Positions 15,712 through 24,193 of a stretch of 45,193 bases of DNA are shown here, piece by piece; positions within the stretch are counted from its first letter, which is position 1; each line of letters opens with the position of its first letter. Made by a program: the position numbers and the translations under genes. Source of the DNA: Saccharopolyspora oryzae. GTDB lineage: Bacteria > Actinomycetota > Actinomycetes > Mycobacteriales > Pseudonocardiaceae. The stretch covers positions 1 to 45,193 of the forward strand of contig NZ_JAQGLA010000064.1 of NCBI RefSeq assembly GCF_027853915.1, given 5' to 3'. The notes under the pieces were generated by a model. The model saw nothing but the letters and a program-made list of their open reading frames with translations, ran no database searches and had not been told where the DNA came from.

Positions 15712-16581
15712 GTGGATTTCCTCCGCCCCGCGACGTGGCGGGAAGCGCTCGAGGCCAAGGCAGCGCACCCCGACGCGACACCCATCGCCGGCGGCACCGA
15801 CGTGATGGTCGAGATCAACTTCGACCACCGGCGTCCCGACGTGCTGCTGGACCTGACCGGCGTCCCCGAGCTGACCGGCTGGTCGGAAGCCGACGGCGCG
15901 CTGCGCATCGGCGCCGGGCTGCCCTACTCCCGCCTGATCGACGAGCTCGGCGAGCGGGTGCCCGGCCTGGCCATCGCCAGCCGCACGGTCGGCTCGCCGC
16001 AGATCCGCAACCGCGGCACGCTCGGCGGCAACCTCGGCTCCGCCTCCCCCGCCGGGGACGGCCACCCGCCGCTGCTGGCCTCCGACGCGCAGATCGAGGT
16101 CGAGTCGGTGCGCGGCACCCGGCTGATCCCGGCCGCGGAGTTCTACACCGGGGTCAAGCGCAACGCGCTGGCCGCCGACGAGCTGATCTCCGCGGTGCAC
16201 ATCGCCCCGGCGACCGGACCGCAGCAGTTCTCCAAGGTCGGCACCCGCAACGCGATGGTCATCGCGGTGTGCACCTTCGCCATCGCCCTGCACCCCGAGC
16301 AGCAGCGGGTCGGCACCGGGATCGGCTCGGCCGCCCCGACGCCGCGGCGGGCGACCGACGCCGAGGAGTTCCTGTCCGCCGAGCTCGACTGGGCGGGGCG
16401 GCGACCGCTGGAGGACTCGGTGGCCCGCCGCTTCGGCGAGCTGGTCGCGCAGGCCTCCTCCCCCATCGACGACGTGCGCGGGACCGCCGACTACCGCCGC
16501 CACGCACTGGCCGTGATGGCCCGCCGGACCCTGTCCTGGGTTTGGCAAGAGCACTGTTCCGGGAGGCAGGAATGCGCCTGA
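15712..16581 (+). CDS. xdhB: Xanthine dehydrogenase FAD-binding subunit
   Basis: A 289-aa FAD subunit of the molybdenum hydroxylase family. FAD motifs are seen as PIAGGTDVMVE near residue 25 and TVGSPQIRNRGTLGGNLGSA near 100, the latter with the TIGGN-like pyrophosphate loop. It passes electrons from the 2Fe-2S subunit to NAD or another acceptor. The GTG start has AGGAG seven bases upstream. Its end overlaps the next gene by ten bases. With the 2Fe-2S and Mo subunits it forms the heterotrimer oxidising hypoxanthine and xanthine to urate; xanthine as substrate is inferred from PucR and the guanine deaminases nearby. Confidence 0.92.
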   Translation: MDFLRPATWREALEAKAAHPDATPIAGGTDVMVEINFDHRRPDVLLDLTGVPELTGWSEADGALRIGAGLPYSRLIDELGERVPGLAIASRTVGSPQIRNRGTLGGNLGSASPAGDGHPPLLASDAQIEVESVRGTRLIPAAEFYTGVKRNALAADELISAVHIAPATGPQQFSKVGTRNAMVIAVCTFAIALHPEQQRVGTGIGSAAPTPRRATDAEEFLSAELDWAGRRPLEDSVARRFGELVAQASSPIDDVRGTADYRRHALAVMARRTLSWVWQEHCSGRQECA

Positions 16582-17042
16582 AGTTCACCGTCAACGGACA
16601 GCCGCACGAGGCCGACGACGTGTGGGAGGGCGAGAGCCTGCTGTACGTCCTGCGCGAGCGGCTCGGCCTGCCCGGGTCGAAGAACGCCTGCGAACAGGGC
16701 GAATGCGGTTCCTGCACGGTCTACCTCGACGGTGTGCCGGCCTGCGCGTGCCTGGTGGCCGCGGGGCAGGCCGAAGGCCGCGAGGTGCGGACCGTCGAGG
16801 GCCTGGCCGACGGCGAGAAGCTGGACCCGGTCCAGGAGGCGTTCGTCGAAGCGGGCGCCGTGCAGTGCGGTTTCTGCACGCCGGGCCTGCTGGTGCAGAC
16901 CCACGACCTGCTCGAGCGCAAGCCGAAGCCCTCCGACGCGGAGATCCGCGAGTCGCTGGCCGGGAACCTGTGCCGCTGCACCGGCTACGAGAAGATCATG
17001 GACGCCGTCCGCCTCGCCGCGCAGCGGAAGGCCCGGACATGA
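16572..17042 (+). CDS. xdhC: Xanthine dehydrogenase 2Fe-2S subunit
   Basis: A 156-aa subunit with two 2Fe-2S clusters. The plant-ferredoxin cluster ligands lie in NACEQGECGSCTVYLDG with a fourth Cys in ACACLVAA. The second, all-helical cluster uses QCGFCTPG and NLCRCTGY. Length and motif spacing match CoxS/XdhC-type subunits. GGGAGG lies just before the ATG, which is inside the end of the FAD subunit gene. The stop overlaps the start of the amidohydrolase gene (ATGA), so all three are coupled. Confidence 0.94.
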   Translation: MRLKFTVNGQPHEADDVWEGESLLYVLRERLGLPGSKNACEQGECGSCTVYLDGVPACACLVAAGQAEGREVRTVEGLADGEKLDPVQEAFVEAGAVQCGFCTPGLLVQTHDLLERKPKPSDAEIRESLAGNLCRCTGYEKIMDAVRLAAQRKART

Positions 17043-18514
17043 ACAGCCCTGGATCAGTCCCACTCAACCGCACCTCAGGGGACCGTGACGCAAACCAGCC
17101 ACAAGAAACCGCGAAACGCGAGATCGATCCCGAACGCAACCACCACTGTGAATCGCGGAGAGGCGGTACTGTCGTCATCGAAGGCGGCGCCGTGGCCACT
17201 GTGGACGACTCGGGCACCGAGTTCGTCGAGGGCCACGTCGTCGTGGAGGGCGACCGCATCCTCTCGGTCGGCCCCGGCTCCGCACCACCGCAAGAGGGCG
17301 CGGTGCGGCGCATCGATGCGTCCGGCTGCCTGGTCACGCCCGGACTGATCAACACCCACCACCACCTGTACCAGTGGGCCACCCGCGGTTACGCCGCCGA
17401 CGCGACGCTGTTCGGCTGGCTGACCGAGCTCTACCCGGTGTGGGCCGGGATCGACGAGGAGATCACCCACGCCGCGGCGTCGGCGGGCCTGGCCCGGATG
17501 GCGCTGTCGGGCTGCACCACGGCGGCCGACCACCACTACGTCTTCCCGCGCAGCGGTGGCGACGTGTTCGGCGCCGTGGTCAGCGCCGCGGAGCGGGTCG
17601 GGGTCCGGCTGCACGCGGTGCGCGGCTCGATGGACCGCGGTCGCGCGCACGGCGGGCTGCCGCCGGACTCCGTGGTCGAGTCCCTCGACGAGGCGCTGTC
17701 CGGCACGCAGGACGCCATCGACCGGTTCCACGACCCGTCGCCCGGTGCTCGGGTGCAGGTCGCGGTCGGGCCCTGCTCGCCGTTCTCGGTCAGCACCCAG
17801 CTGATGCGCGAGGCTGCGGAACTGGCCCGCCGCAACGGAGTCCGGCTGCACACCCACCTCGCCGAAACGCTCGACGAGGAGGAGCAGTGCCGGGCCGAGT
17901 TCGGCCGGACGCCGGTCGAGTACGCGGACGACCTGGGCTGGCTTGGCCCGGACGTGTGGTTGGCGCACACGATCCACCTGTCCGAGAAGGGCATCTCTCG
18001 GCTCGGCGAAACCGGCACCGGGGCGGCGCACTGCCCCAGCTCCAACGGCCGGCTCGGCGCCGGGATCGCACCGGTGCGGCCGCTGCTGGACGCCGGTGCC
18101 CCCGTCGGGCTGGGGGTCGACGGGGTCGCCTCCAACGAGGCGGGTGGGCTCGGCGAGGAGATGCGGCAGGCGCTGCTGACGGCGCGGGCCCGCTACGGGC
18201 CGCAGGCCCTGTCGGTGCGCGATGCGCTGTGGCTGGCCACCCGCGGCGGTGCGCGCTGCCTCGGTCGCGACGGCGAGCTCGGCTCGCTGGAGCCCGGCAA
18301 GCTCGCCGACATCGCGATCTGGCAGCTGCGCGACCTGGACCACGCGGGCATCGCCGATCCGGTGGCCGCGCTGGTGCTCGGTCAGCTGCCGAAGCTGGAA
18401 CGGCTGCTGCGCGGCGGCTCCGTCGTCGTCGACGACGGCCGGCTGATGTCGGTCCCCGACCTCACAGCAGAACTCACCGCGGCCAGCACCCGGCTCCGGG
18501 AGGTGGCGCCATGA
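17039..18514 (+). CDS. Amidohydrolase: 8-oxoguanine/guanine deaminase type
   Basis: A 491-aa metal-dependent deaminase of the amidohydrolase superfamily. Metal ligands are visible in LINTHHHLYQW, RLHTHLAETLDEEEQ, LAHTIHL and GLGVDGVASNE; the last carries the catalytic Asp. These resemble 8-oxoguanine deaminase and hydroxyatrazine hydrolase-like enzymes, which deaminate the 2-amino group of purines. The only start codon in frame overlaps the xdhC stop (ATGA) and leaves about 44 residues before the usual family N-terminus (VVIEGGAVATVDD). That extension is polar, lacks domain features and is richer in A-containing codons than the rest. The genome also has a CDA-fold guanine deaminase at 21248. 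Confidence 0.85.
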   Translation: MNSPGSVPLNRTSGDRDANQPQETAKREIDPERNHHCESRRGGTVVIEGGAVATVDDSGTEFVEGHVVVEGDRILSVGPGSAPPQEGAVRRIDASGCLVTPGLINTHHHLYQWATRGYAADATLFGWLTELYPVWAGIDEEITHAAASAGLARMALSGCTTAADHHYVFPRSGGDVFGAVVSAAERVGVRLHAVRGSMDRGRAHGGLPPDSVVESLDEALSGTQDAIDRFHDPSPGARVQVAVGPCSPFSVSTQLMREAAELARRNGVRLHTHLAETLDEEEQCRAEFGRTPVEYADDLGWLGPDVWLAHTIHLSEKGISRLGETGTGAAHCPSSNGRLGAGIAPVRPLLDAGAPVGLGVDGVASNEAGGLGEEMRQALLTARARYGPQALSVRDALWLATRGGARCLGRDGELGSLEPGKLADIAIWQLRDLDHAGIADPVAALVLGQLPKLERLLRGGSVVVDDGRLMSVPDLTAELTAASTRLREVAP

Positions 18515-18767
18515 CCACCTCGCACCCGGCGCTCCGCCGTCCGGACCGGTCCCCGGGTTCCGTCCCCGGCCACGCAAATTCCATTGAAATCAGACGTCCA
18601 ATTTCCATTGAAATTGCGGAAGTCGTCCACAGGACCCGGAACTTGTCCACAAGCGCCGGTGTGTCGGGCGCCCGACACGCCGTGGGATCACAGTTTCAAT
18701 TGAAACTGCGGTTCCCCTCCGCAGCAGAAAGCACTGATCGGGTCACGGGAACACCGGAGGTGTCCGC
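18515..18767. promoter_or_regulatory. Operator-rich promoter region of xdhA
   Basis: The gap holds three palindromes of one family: a degraded copy around ATTCCATTGAAAT (18578-18590), CAATTTCCATTGAAATTG (18599-18616), and CAGTTTCAATTGAAACTG (18691-18708). The last is identical to the one at 13950. A separate perfect 18-bp palindrome GTGTCGGGCGCCCGACAC lies at 18661-18678. The xdhA gene therefore probably has its own promoter even though it follows the other purine genes on the same strand. The regulator could be PucR or an unlinked IclR/TetR-type protein. Confidence 0.75.
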
Positions 18768-21071
18768 ATGAGCAGCCACTCGCCTGCTCGCAGTCCGCAG
18801 GAGCTCAACGACGCCATCGGCGGCGGCATCGGCGAATCGCCGCTGCGGCCCGACGGCACCATCAAGGTGCGCGGCGAGTTCGCCTACTCCTCCGACCTGT
18901 GGGCCGAAGACATGCTGTGGGGCGCCACGCTGCGCAGCCCGCACCCGCACGCGCGGATCCGGTCCATCGACTTCGGCGCGGCGATGGCCATGGCCGGGGT
19001 GCAGACGGTGCTCACCGCCGAGGACGTGCCCGGCGACAACTGCTTCGGCCTGAAGTACGCCGACCAGCCGGTGCTGGCCTCCGACGTGGTGCGCTACGTC
19101 GGCGAAGCCGTGGCGCTGGTGGCCGCCGATCACCCGGAGACCGCGCGGCGCGCGCTGGAGAAGATCGTCGTCGAGTACGAGGTGCTGGAGCCGGTGCTCG
19201 ACGCCGAGCGCGTCGCGCACGACGAGGCGCTGCCGAAGCTGCACCCGGACGGCAACGTGGTGCGGCACCAGAAGATCGTCAAGGGCGATCCGCACGCGAA
19301 GGCCGACGTGGTCGTCTCCGGCGTCTACACGGTCGGCATGCAGGACCAGGCGTTCCTCGGCCCGGAATCCGGGCTGGCCATCCCCGCCGAGGACGGCGGC
19401 GTCGACCTGTACCTGGCCACCCAGGACCTGCACTCCGACCTGCGGCAGACCGCGCGGGCGCTCGGGCTGCCGCCGGAGAAGGTGCGGATGACCATGTCCG
19501 GCGTCGGCGGCGCGTTCGGCGGCCGGGAGGACCTGTCCATCCAGGTGCACGTCTGCATGCTGGCGCTGCACCTGGGCAAACCGGTGAAGATGGTCTACAA
19601 CCGCGAGGAGTCGTTCTACGGCCACGTGCACCGGCACCCGGCCAAGATGTACTACGAGCACGGCGCGACCCGCGACGGCGAGCTCGTCTACGTCAAGGCG
19701 CGGCAGTACTTCGACGGCGGCGCGTACGCCTCGAAGACGCCGGTCGTCGTCGGAAACGGCACCACGCTCGGCGCCGGGCCGTACAAGGTGCCCAACGTCG
19801 ACGTCGAGGGCTGGGGCGTCTACACCAACAACCCGCCGTGCGGTGCGATGCGCGGACTGGGCGCGGTGCAGCCGACTTTCGCCTACGAGTCCCAGATGGA
19901 CAAGCTCGCCGACGCGCTCGGCATGGACCCCGTCGACCTGCGCATCCGCAACGCCATCGAGCAGGGCGACTCGATCCCGACCGGGCAGGTGCTGGACTAC
20001 CCGGCTCCGGTCGCCGAGCTGCTGGAACGGGTGCGCGCGCTGCCGATGCCGGAGGAGCGCACCGGGCCGGTCGACATCCGGAACCTGCCGGGCGGCGCGT
20101 CGAACACCACGCACGGCGAAGGCGTGGTGCGCGGCGTCGGCTACGGCGTGACGATCAAGAACATCTGCTACGCCGAAGGCGCCGACGACTTCTCCACCGC
20201 GCGGGTCCGGCTGCAGGTCATCGGTGGTGAACCGGCCGCGATGGTGCACACCGCGGCCGCCGAGGTCGGCCAGGGCCTGGTGACCGTGCAGCAGCAGATC
20301 GCGCGGTCCGAGCTCGGCGTCGAGCGGGTCACCATCCACCCGAACGACACCAGCGTCGGCCCGGCCGGCTCCAGCTCCGCCTCGCGGCAGACGCTGGTGA
20401 CCGGCAGCGCGGTCAAGGCCGCCTGCGAGGCGGTGCGCGACGAGGTGTTCGCGCTGGCCGCGCAGCGCTACGACGTGGATCCGGCGGAGCTGTCGCTGCA
20501 CGGCGGGAAGATCACCTCGGAGACCCGCGGGGTGCTGGCCGATCTCGTGGAGGTGCTCGGCGACGACGTCGTCGAGCAGACCCGCGAGTACCACCACCGC
20601 GAGACGTTCCCGCTGGACGAGCAGGGCCGCAGCGATCGGGTGCACGTCCAGCACGCGTTCTCCGCGCACCGCGCGGTGGTCGACGTCGACCTGGACCTCG
20701 GGCTGGTCAAGGTGGTGCAGCTGGCCTGCTCCCAGGACGTCGGCAAGGCGATCAACCCGGACGCGGTGATCGGCCAGATCCAGGGCGGCTCCACGCAGGG
20801 CATGGGTTTGGCGGTGATGGAGGAGATCAAGGTCGTCGACGGCCGGATCCGCAACCCGTCCTTCACCGACTACCTGATCCCGACCATCCTCGACACCCCG
20901 CCCATGGAGATCGACGTCGTCGAGCGCGCCGACCCGAACGCGGCCTACGGGGTCCGCGGTGTCGGCGAGCCGCCGACGATCTCCACCACCCCGGCGGTGG
21001 TCGCCGCGATCCGAGCGGCCACCGGCAAGGAACTGCCGCACACCCCGGTGGCACCAGAACACATCATCTGA
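18768..21071 (+). CDS. xdhA: Xanthine dehydrogenase molybdopterin-binding subunit
   Basis: A 767-aa catalytic subunit carrying the molybdenum cofactor. Landmarks in order: the N-terminal a/b hammerhead (KVRGEFAYSSDLW), SGVGGAFGGREDLSIQ, the NPPCGAMRGLGAVQP Arg-containing loop, SSSASRQTLVTGSAV, and GVRGVGEPPTISTTPAV near the C-terminus with the catalytic Glu in VGEPP. These fit purine-oxidising members of the xanthine oxidase family better than CO dehydrogenase, which has an active-site VAYRCSFR loop. The gene is separated from xdhB/xdhC by the amidohydrolase gene and an operator-rich gap. A strong hairpin follows the stop. Confidence 0.93.
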   Translation: MSSHSPARSPQELNDAIGGGIGESPLRPDGTIKVRGEFAYSSDLWAEDMLWGATLRSPHPHARIRSIDFGAAMAMAGVQTVLTAEDVPGDNCFGLKYADQPVLASDVVRYVGEAVALVAADHPETARRALEKIVVEYEVLEPVLDAERVAHDEALPKLHPDGNVVRHQKIVKGDPHAKADVVVSGVYTVGMQDQAFLGPESGLAIPAEDGGVDLYLATQDLHSDLRQTARALGLPPEKVRMTMSGVGGAFGGREDLSIQVHVCMLALHLGKPVKMVYNREESFYGHVHRHPAKMYYEHGATRDGELVYVKARQYFDGGAYASKTPVVVGNGTTLGAGPYKVPNVDVEGWGVYTNNPPCGAMRGLGAVQPTFAYESQMDKLADALGMDPVDLRIRNAIEQGDSIPTGQVLDYPAPVAELLERVRALPMPEERTGPVDIRNLPGGASNTTHGEGVVRGVGYGVTIKNICYAEGADDFSTARVRLQVIGGEPAAMVHTAAAEVGQGLVTVQQQIARSELGVERVTIHPNDTSVGPAGSSSASRQTLVTGSAVKAACEAVRDEVFALAAQRYDVDPAELSLHGGKITSETRGVLADLVEVLGDDVVEQTREYHHRETFPLDEQGRSDRVHVQHAFSAHRAVVDVDLDLGLVKVVQLACSQDVGKAINPDAVIGQIQGGSTQGMGLAVMEEIKVVDGRIRNPSFTDYLIPTILDTPPMEIDVVERADPNAAYGVRGVGEPPTISTTPAVVAAIRAATGKELPHTPVAPEHII

Positions 21072-21084
21072 ACACCCAGAAGCC

Positions 21085-21118
21085 GCTGCGGCGGCGGGGC
21101 CGGGCCCGCCGCCGCAGC
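21085..21118 (+). terminator. Terminator after xdhA
   Basis: A perfect 14-bp stem with arms GCTGCGGCGGCGGG and CCCGCCGCCGCAGC and a six-base loop lies 13 bases beyond the xdhA stop. No T-run follows. Confidence 0.75.
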
Positions 21119-21154
21119 ACCCCCTCCAGAACTGTCTCCGGTGGTCGTTTTGCA

Positions 21155-21196
21155 TAGCGGTGCAAGCACCGGGGGTGGGCTATTCGCCTGGCGGCG
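21155..21196. repeat. Two-hairpin dispersed repeat, copy 2
   Basis: This copy reads CGGTG-CAAG-CACCG then ATTCGCC-TGGC-GGCGAAT and lies between the xdhA terminator and guaD. It is preceded by TTTTGCATAGCGG, which also matches the partial copy at the speE start (TTTTGCGTGGCGG). Relative to copy 1 (11731-11772), the stem changes are paired. Confidence 0.65.
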
Positions 21197-21247
21197 AATC
21201 AAAACAAGAAGTCAAAGGCAAGCACACAGAGATCTAGGAGTACGACA

Positions 21248-21736
21248 ATGTCCGTGGACGTCGCGACGAGCGCCGAGCAGGACTGGATGGCGCAGGCCAT
21301 CGATCTGGCCACCACCAACGTCGCCGCTGGTGGCGGGCCGTTCGGCGCGCTGGTCGTGCGGGACGGCGAGGTCATCGCCACCGGGACCAACAAGGTGACC
21401 GTCGACCTCGATCCGACCGCGCACGCCGAGGTCACCGCGATCCGCAACGCCTGCCGCGCGCTGGGCACCTTCAAGCTGGACGGCTGCGTGCTGGTGACCT
21501 CCTGCGAGCCGTGCCCGATGTGCTTGGCCTCCGCGCTGTGGGCGCGGGTGGACCGGGTGCTGTTCGCCGCCGACCGCGACGACGCCGCCGACGCGGGATT
21601 CGACGACCGGGCCTTCTACGACGTGTTCGAGGATTCGGGCACCGCATCGCCGGCCCCGGTGGACCGGGTGGTGATGCCCAACCGCAACGCGGCCTTCGAC
21701 GCCTGGCGCGGCAAGACCGACCGCATCGACTACTGA
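21248..21736 (+). CDS. guaD: Guanine deaminase, cytidine-deaminase fold
   Basis: A 162-aa zinc deaminase converting guanine to xanthine, the substrate of the dehydrogenase upstream. Zinc motifs are complete: TAHAEVTAI (His and catalytic Glu) and TSCEPCPMCLASALWARV. The family also includes tRNA adenosine deaminase TadA, but the purine cluster, the C-terminal DDRAFYDVFEDSGT segment and the terminal DY favour the B. subtilis GuaD type. AGGAG lies nine bases before the ATG. It may form a unit with the permease downstream, although 332 bases separate them. Confidence 0.88.
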   Translation: MSVDVATSAEQDWMAQAIDLATTNVAAGGGPFGALVVRDGEVIATGTNKVTVDLDPTAHAEVTAIRNACRALGTFKLDGCVLVTSCEPCPMCLASALWARVDRVLFAADRDDAADAGFDDRAFYDVFEDSGTASPAPVDRVVMPNRNAAFDAWRGKTDRIDY

Positions 21737-22068
21737 CCGCTCCCGCCGCGGTGGTCTGAATTCGGAACCCCACTGCGGCCTCCCGGAATTCCGCCCGATT
21801 TCCCGGGAATTCCGCTAGTTCCTGGCACCACCAGCCCTGCGGTTCCGATCGCGACGACCGGGTCGCTCCGGAACCCCGCGGGTCAGCTCAGCCGACCCGC
21901 CGTTGAAAACACCACCGCGACAGCGGAAACCATTCGACAAACGCCCCACAGCTAATTCGGCGGCATTCCCGTCGGGCCTTCCCCTGCCCGGAAAACCCCG
22001 CCGAAGGAAACAGTCCGGGCGGCGCACACGCGCCGCACGGGGGCGCCCACCGGCATGGGAGGACTCAT
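21737..22068. other. Intergenic region upstream of the purine permease
   Basis: No gene is seen in these 332 bases. GGAATTCCG occurs twice (21785-21793 and 21806-21814), with a GAATTCGG variant near 21759. The leader next to the permease start contains GC-rich self-complementary text around 22020-22050. None of the TTTCAATTGAAA-type palindromes is present here. The permease Shine-Dalgarno GGGAGG lies at 22058-22063. Confidence 0.35.
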
Positions 22069-23511
22069 ATGACCCAGCAGCTGCAACCGGAAAGAACCGA
22101 TCCGGACCCGTCCATAGTGGACAGATTTTTCCGCATCGGCATCCGCGGCTCCACGATCTCCCGCGAACTGCGCGGCGGTCTCACCACGTTCGTCGCGATG
22201 GCCTACATCGTGATGCTCAACCCGCTCATCCTCGGCTCGTCCGCCGACGCCACCGGAGCACAGCTCACCTCAGAGCAGCTGACCACCGCCACGGCGGCGA
22301 CCGCCGGCGTGATGACCATCGTGATGGGCCTGGTCGGCAACGCCCCGCTGGCCCTGGCCTCCGGGCTCGGCGTCAACGCGGTGGTCGCCTTCACCATCGC
22401 CCCGGCGATGACCTGGGCCCAAGCGTTCGGGCTGGTGGTGCTCGAGGGCATCGTCATCATCGTCCTGGCGGTCAGCGGCATCCGGGAGAAGATCATCAAC
22501 GCCATCCCGGCGCCGCTCAAGACCGCGCTGACCGTCGGCATCGGCCTCTACATCGCGCTGATCGGCCTGGTCAGCGCCGGGTTCGTGACCCGCAAGCCGG
22601 ACGCGGCCGAAACCACCGTGCCGGTCCAGATGGGCCAGGGAACCGAGGGGCACCTGGTCGGCCTGCCCATCGCGATCTTCTGCCTGAGCCTGCTGCTGAT
22701 GCTGGTGCTGCTGGCCCGCAAGGTCCCCGGCGCGATCCTGATCGGCATCGCCGTCAGCACCGTCGTCGCGATCGCGGCCAACGCCGCCTTCGGCATCGCG
22801 CCGAAGCAGTGGGGCACGATCGTGCCGGAGCTGCCCGACCACGTCATCGGCAGTCCGGACTTCAGCATGTTCGGCCAGGTCGACCTGTTCGGCGGGTTCG
22901 CCGCGGCCGGTGGCATCGCGGCCACCGTCTTCCTGTTCACCCTGGTGCTGTCCGGGTTCTTCGACGCCATGGGCACCATCACCAGCGTCTCCTCGGAGGC
23001 CGGGCTGGTGAAGAACGGCAAGGTCGAGGGCATGGGCCGGATCCTGGCCGTCGACGGCATCGCCGCCGCGGCCGGTGGTCTGACCGGTGCGTCGCCGAAC
23101 ACCGTGTTCCTGGAGTCGGCCACCGGTGTCGCCGAAGGCGCGCGCACCGGGCTGGCCAGCGTCGTCACGGGTCTCCTGTTCTGCGCGACGCTGCTGTTCA
23201 CCCCGCTCGCCGCCGTGGTGCCCGCCCAGGCCGCCGCGCCCGCGCTGGTGATCGTCGGCGCGCTGATGATGTCCCAGGTCCGCCACATCCCCTGGGACGA
23301 CCCGGAGTACGTCATCCCGGCGTTCCTGACCATCGCGGTCATCCCGTTCACCTACATGATCACCAACGGCATCGGCGCCGGTCTGATCGCCTACGCCCTG
23401 ATCAAGGTGGCCCGGGGCAAGGTCCGCGAGATCGGCTGGCTGGTCGGCGGCCTCGCCCTGGTCTTCGCCGCCTACTTCGGAATCGAAGGGATCGAAGCCC
23501 TCGTCGAGTGA
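22069..23511 (+). CDS. Guanine/hypoxanthine permease, AzgA/PbuG type (NCS2)
   Basis: A 480-aa membrane transporter with about 12-14 hydrophobic segments. The N-terminal block TISRELRGGLTTFVAMAYIV is diagnostic of the AzgA/PbuG branch of nucleobase transporters rather than the UraA/UacT branch. The conserved GFFDAMGTITSVSSEAGL and SPNTVFLESATGVAEGARTG blocks form the substrate and ion region. It would import guanine or hypoxanthine to feed GuaD and xanthine dehydrogenase. GGGAGG precedes the ATG. A strong terminator follows. Confidence 0.92.
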   Translation: MTQQLQPERTDPDPSIVDRFFRIGIRGSTISRELRGGLTTFVAMAYIVMLNPLILGSSADATGAQLTSEQLTTATAATAGVMTIVMGLVGNAPLALASGLGVNAVVAFTIAPAMTWAQAFGLVVLEGIVIIVLAVSGIREKIINAIPAPLKTALTVGIGLYIALIGLVSAGFVTRKPDAAETTVPVQMGQGTEGHLVGLPIAIFCLSLLLMLVLLARKVPGAILIGIAVSTVVAIAANAAFGIAPKQWGTIVPELPDHVIGSPDFSMFGQVDLFGGFAAAGGIAATVFLFTLVLSGFFDAMGTITSVSSEAGLVKNGKVEGMGRILAVDGIAAAAGGLTGASPNTVFLESATGVAEGARTGLASVVTGLLFCATLLFTPLAAVVPAQAAAPALVIVGALMMSQVRHIPWDDPEYVIPAFLTIAVIPFTYMITNGIGAGLIAYALIKVARGKVREIGWLVGGLALVFAAYFGIEGIEALVE

Positions 23512-23526
23512 TCCGTTCCGCGATGC

Positions 23527-23557
23527 AGGACGCCTTCAGGAAGCCTGGAGGCGTCCT
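23527..23557 (+). terminator. Terminator after the purine permease
   Basis: A 14-bp stem (arms AGGACGCCTTCAGG and CCTGGAGGCGTCCT, one G-U pair) with an AAG loop, 15 bases after the permease stop, followed by TCGTCG. Confidence 0.75.
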
Positions 23558-23617
23558 TCGTCGTTCACCGGATCAGGTGGAATCGGGTGTTCTGGTGGGG
23601 TGGGTAGCGTGGGTGCG

Positions 23618-24193
23618 ATGAGGGTTGCGGGCGTGGTTCTGGCGGCTGGGGCCGGGCGGCGGTTCGGGATGCCCAAGGCGCTGGTCGAGCACCGGGGTTC
23701 GCTGCTGGTGGATCGGGCCGCTCGGGTGCTCGCCGAGGGCGGGTGCTCACCGGTCGTCGTGGTGCTCGGTGCCGCCGCGGACGAGGTGCGCGAGCAGGCT
23801 GAGCTGGCCGGGGTCTCGGTGGTGGTGAACCCCGACTGGGACAGCGGGATGGGGTCCTCGCTGCGGGTCGGAATCGATGCGCTGACCAGCACTGATGCAG
23901 ATGCGGCCGTGGTGCTCCCGGTCGACATGCCGGGGATCGGGGCCGAGGCCGTGAGGCGGGTCGCCGAGCTGGCCGTACCGTCCGCCCTCGCCGCCGCCGC
24001 GCACGACGGGAGGCGGAGCCACCCGGTGCTGCTCGGGCGGGAGCACTGGGCCGGGGCCCGGGCCTCCGCGACCGGGGACGCCGGGGCCCGCGGATACCTG
24101 CGGGACCGCGAGGTGGTGCTGGTCCCGTGCGACGACGTGTCCGCCGGATTCGACGTGGACCGTCCCGAGGACCTGCCCGCCGACGGCACGTAG
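23618..24193 (+). CDS. Molybdenum cofactor cytidylyltransferase-like protein (MocA/MobA family)
   Basis: A 191-aa nucleotidyltransferase. The nucleotide-binding start reads GVVLAAGAGRRFGMPKALVE (glycine-rich loop plus Lys), the metal site is the LPVDMPGIG block, and NPDWDSGMGSSLRVGIDAL matches the MocA/CoxC-like substrate region. MocA makes the molybdopterin cytosine dinucleotide used by enzymes of the xanthine oxidase family, so its place just after the xdh and permease genes suggests it matures the dehydrogenase. The ATG at 23618 is preferred over a GTG six codons upstream because the family motif begins within four residues. Confidence 0.85.
   Translation: MRVAGVVLAAGAGRRFGMPKALVEHRGSLLVDRAARVLAEGGCSPVVVVLGAAADEVREQAELAGVSVVVNPDWDSGMGSSLRVGIDALTSTDADAAVVLPVDMPGIGAEAVRRVAELAVPSALAAAAHDGRRSHPVLLGREHWAGARASATGDAGARGYLRDREVVLVPCDDVSAGFDVDRPEDLPADGT

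Noticed and set aside
18696..21155. 819-codon open frame on the minus strand
   Set aside because: Antisense to xdhA, which carries the whole set of molybdenum hydroxylase motifs.
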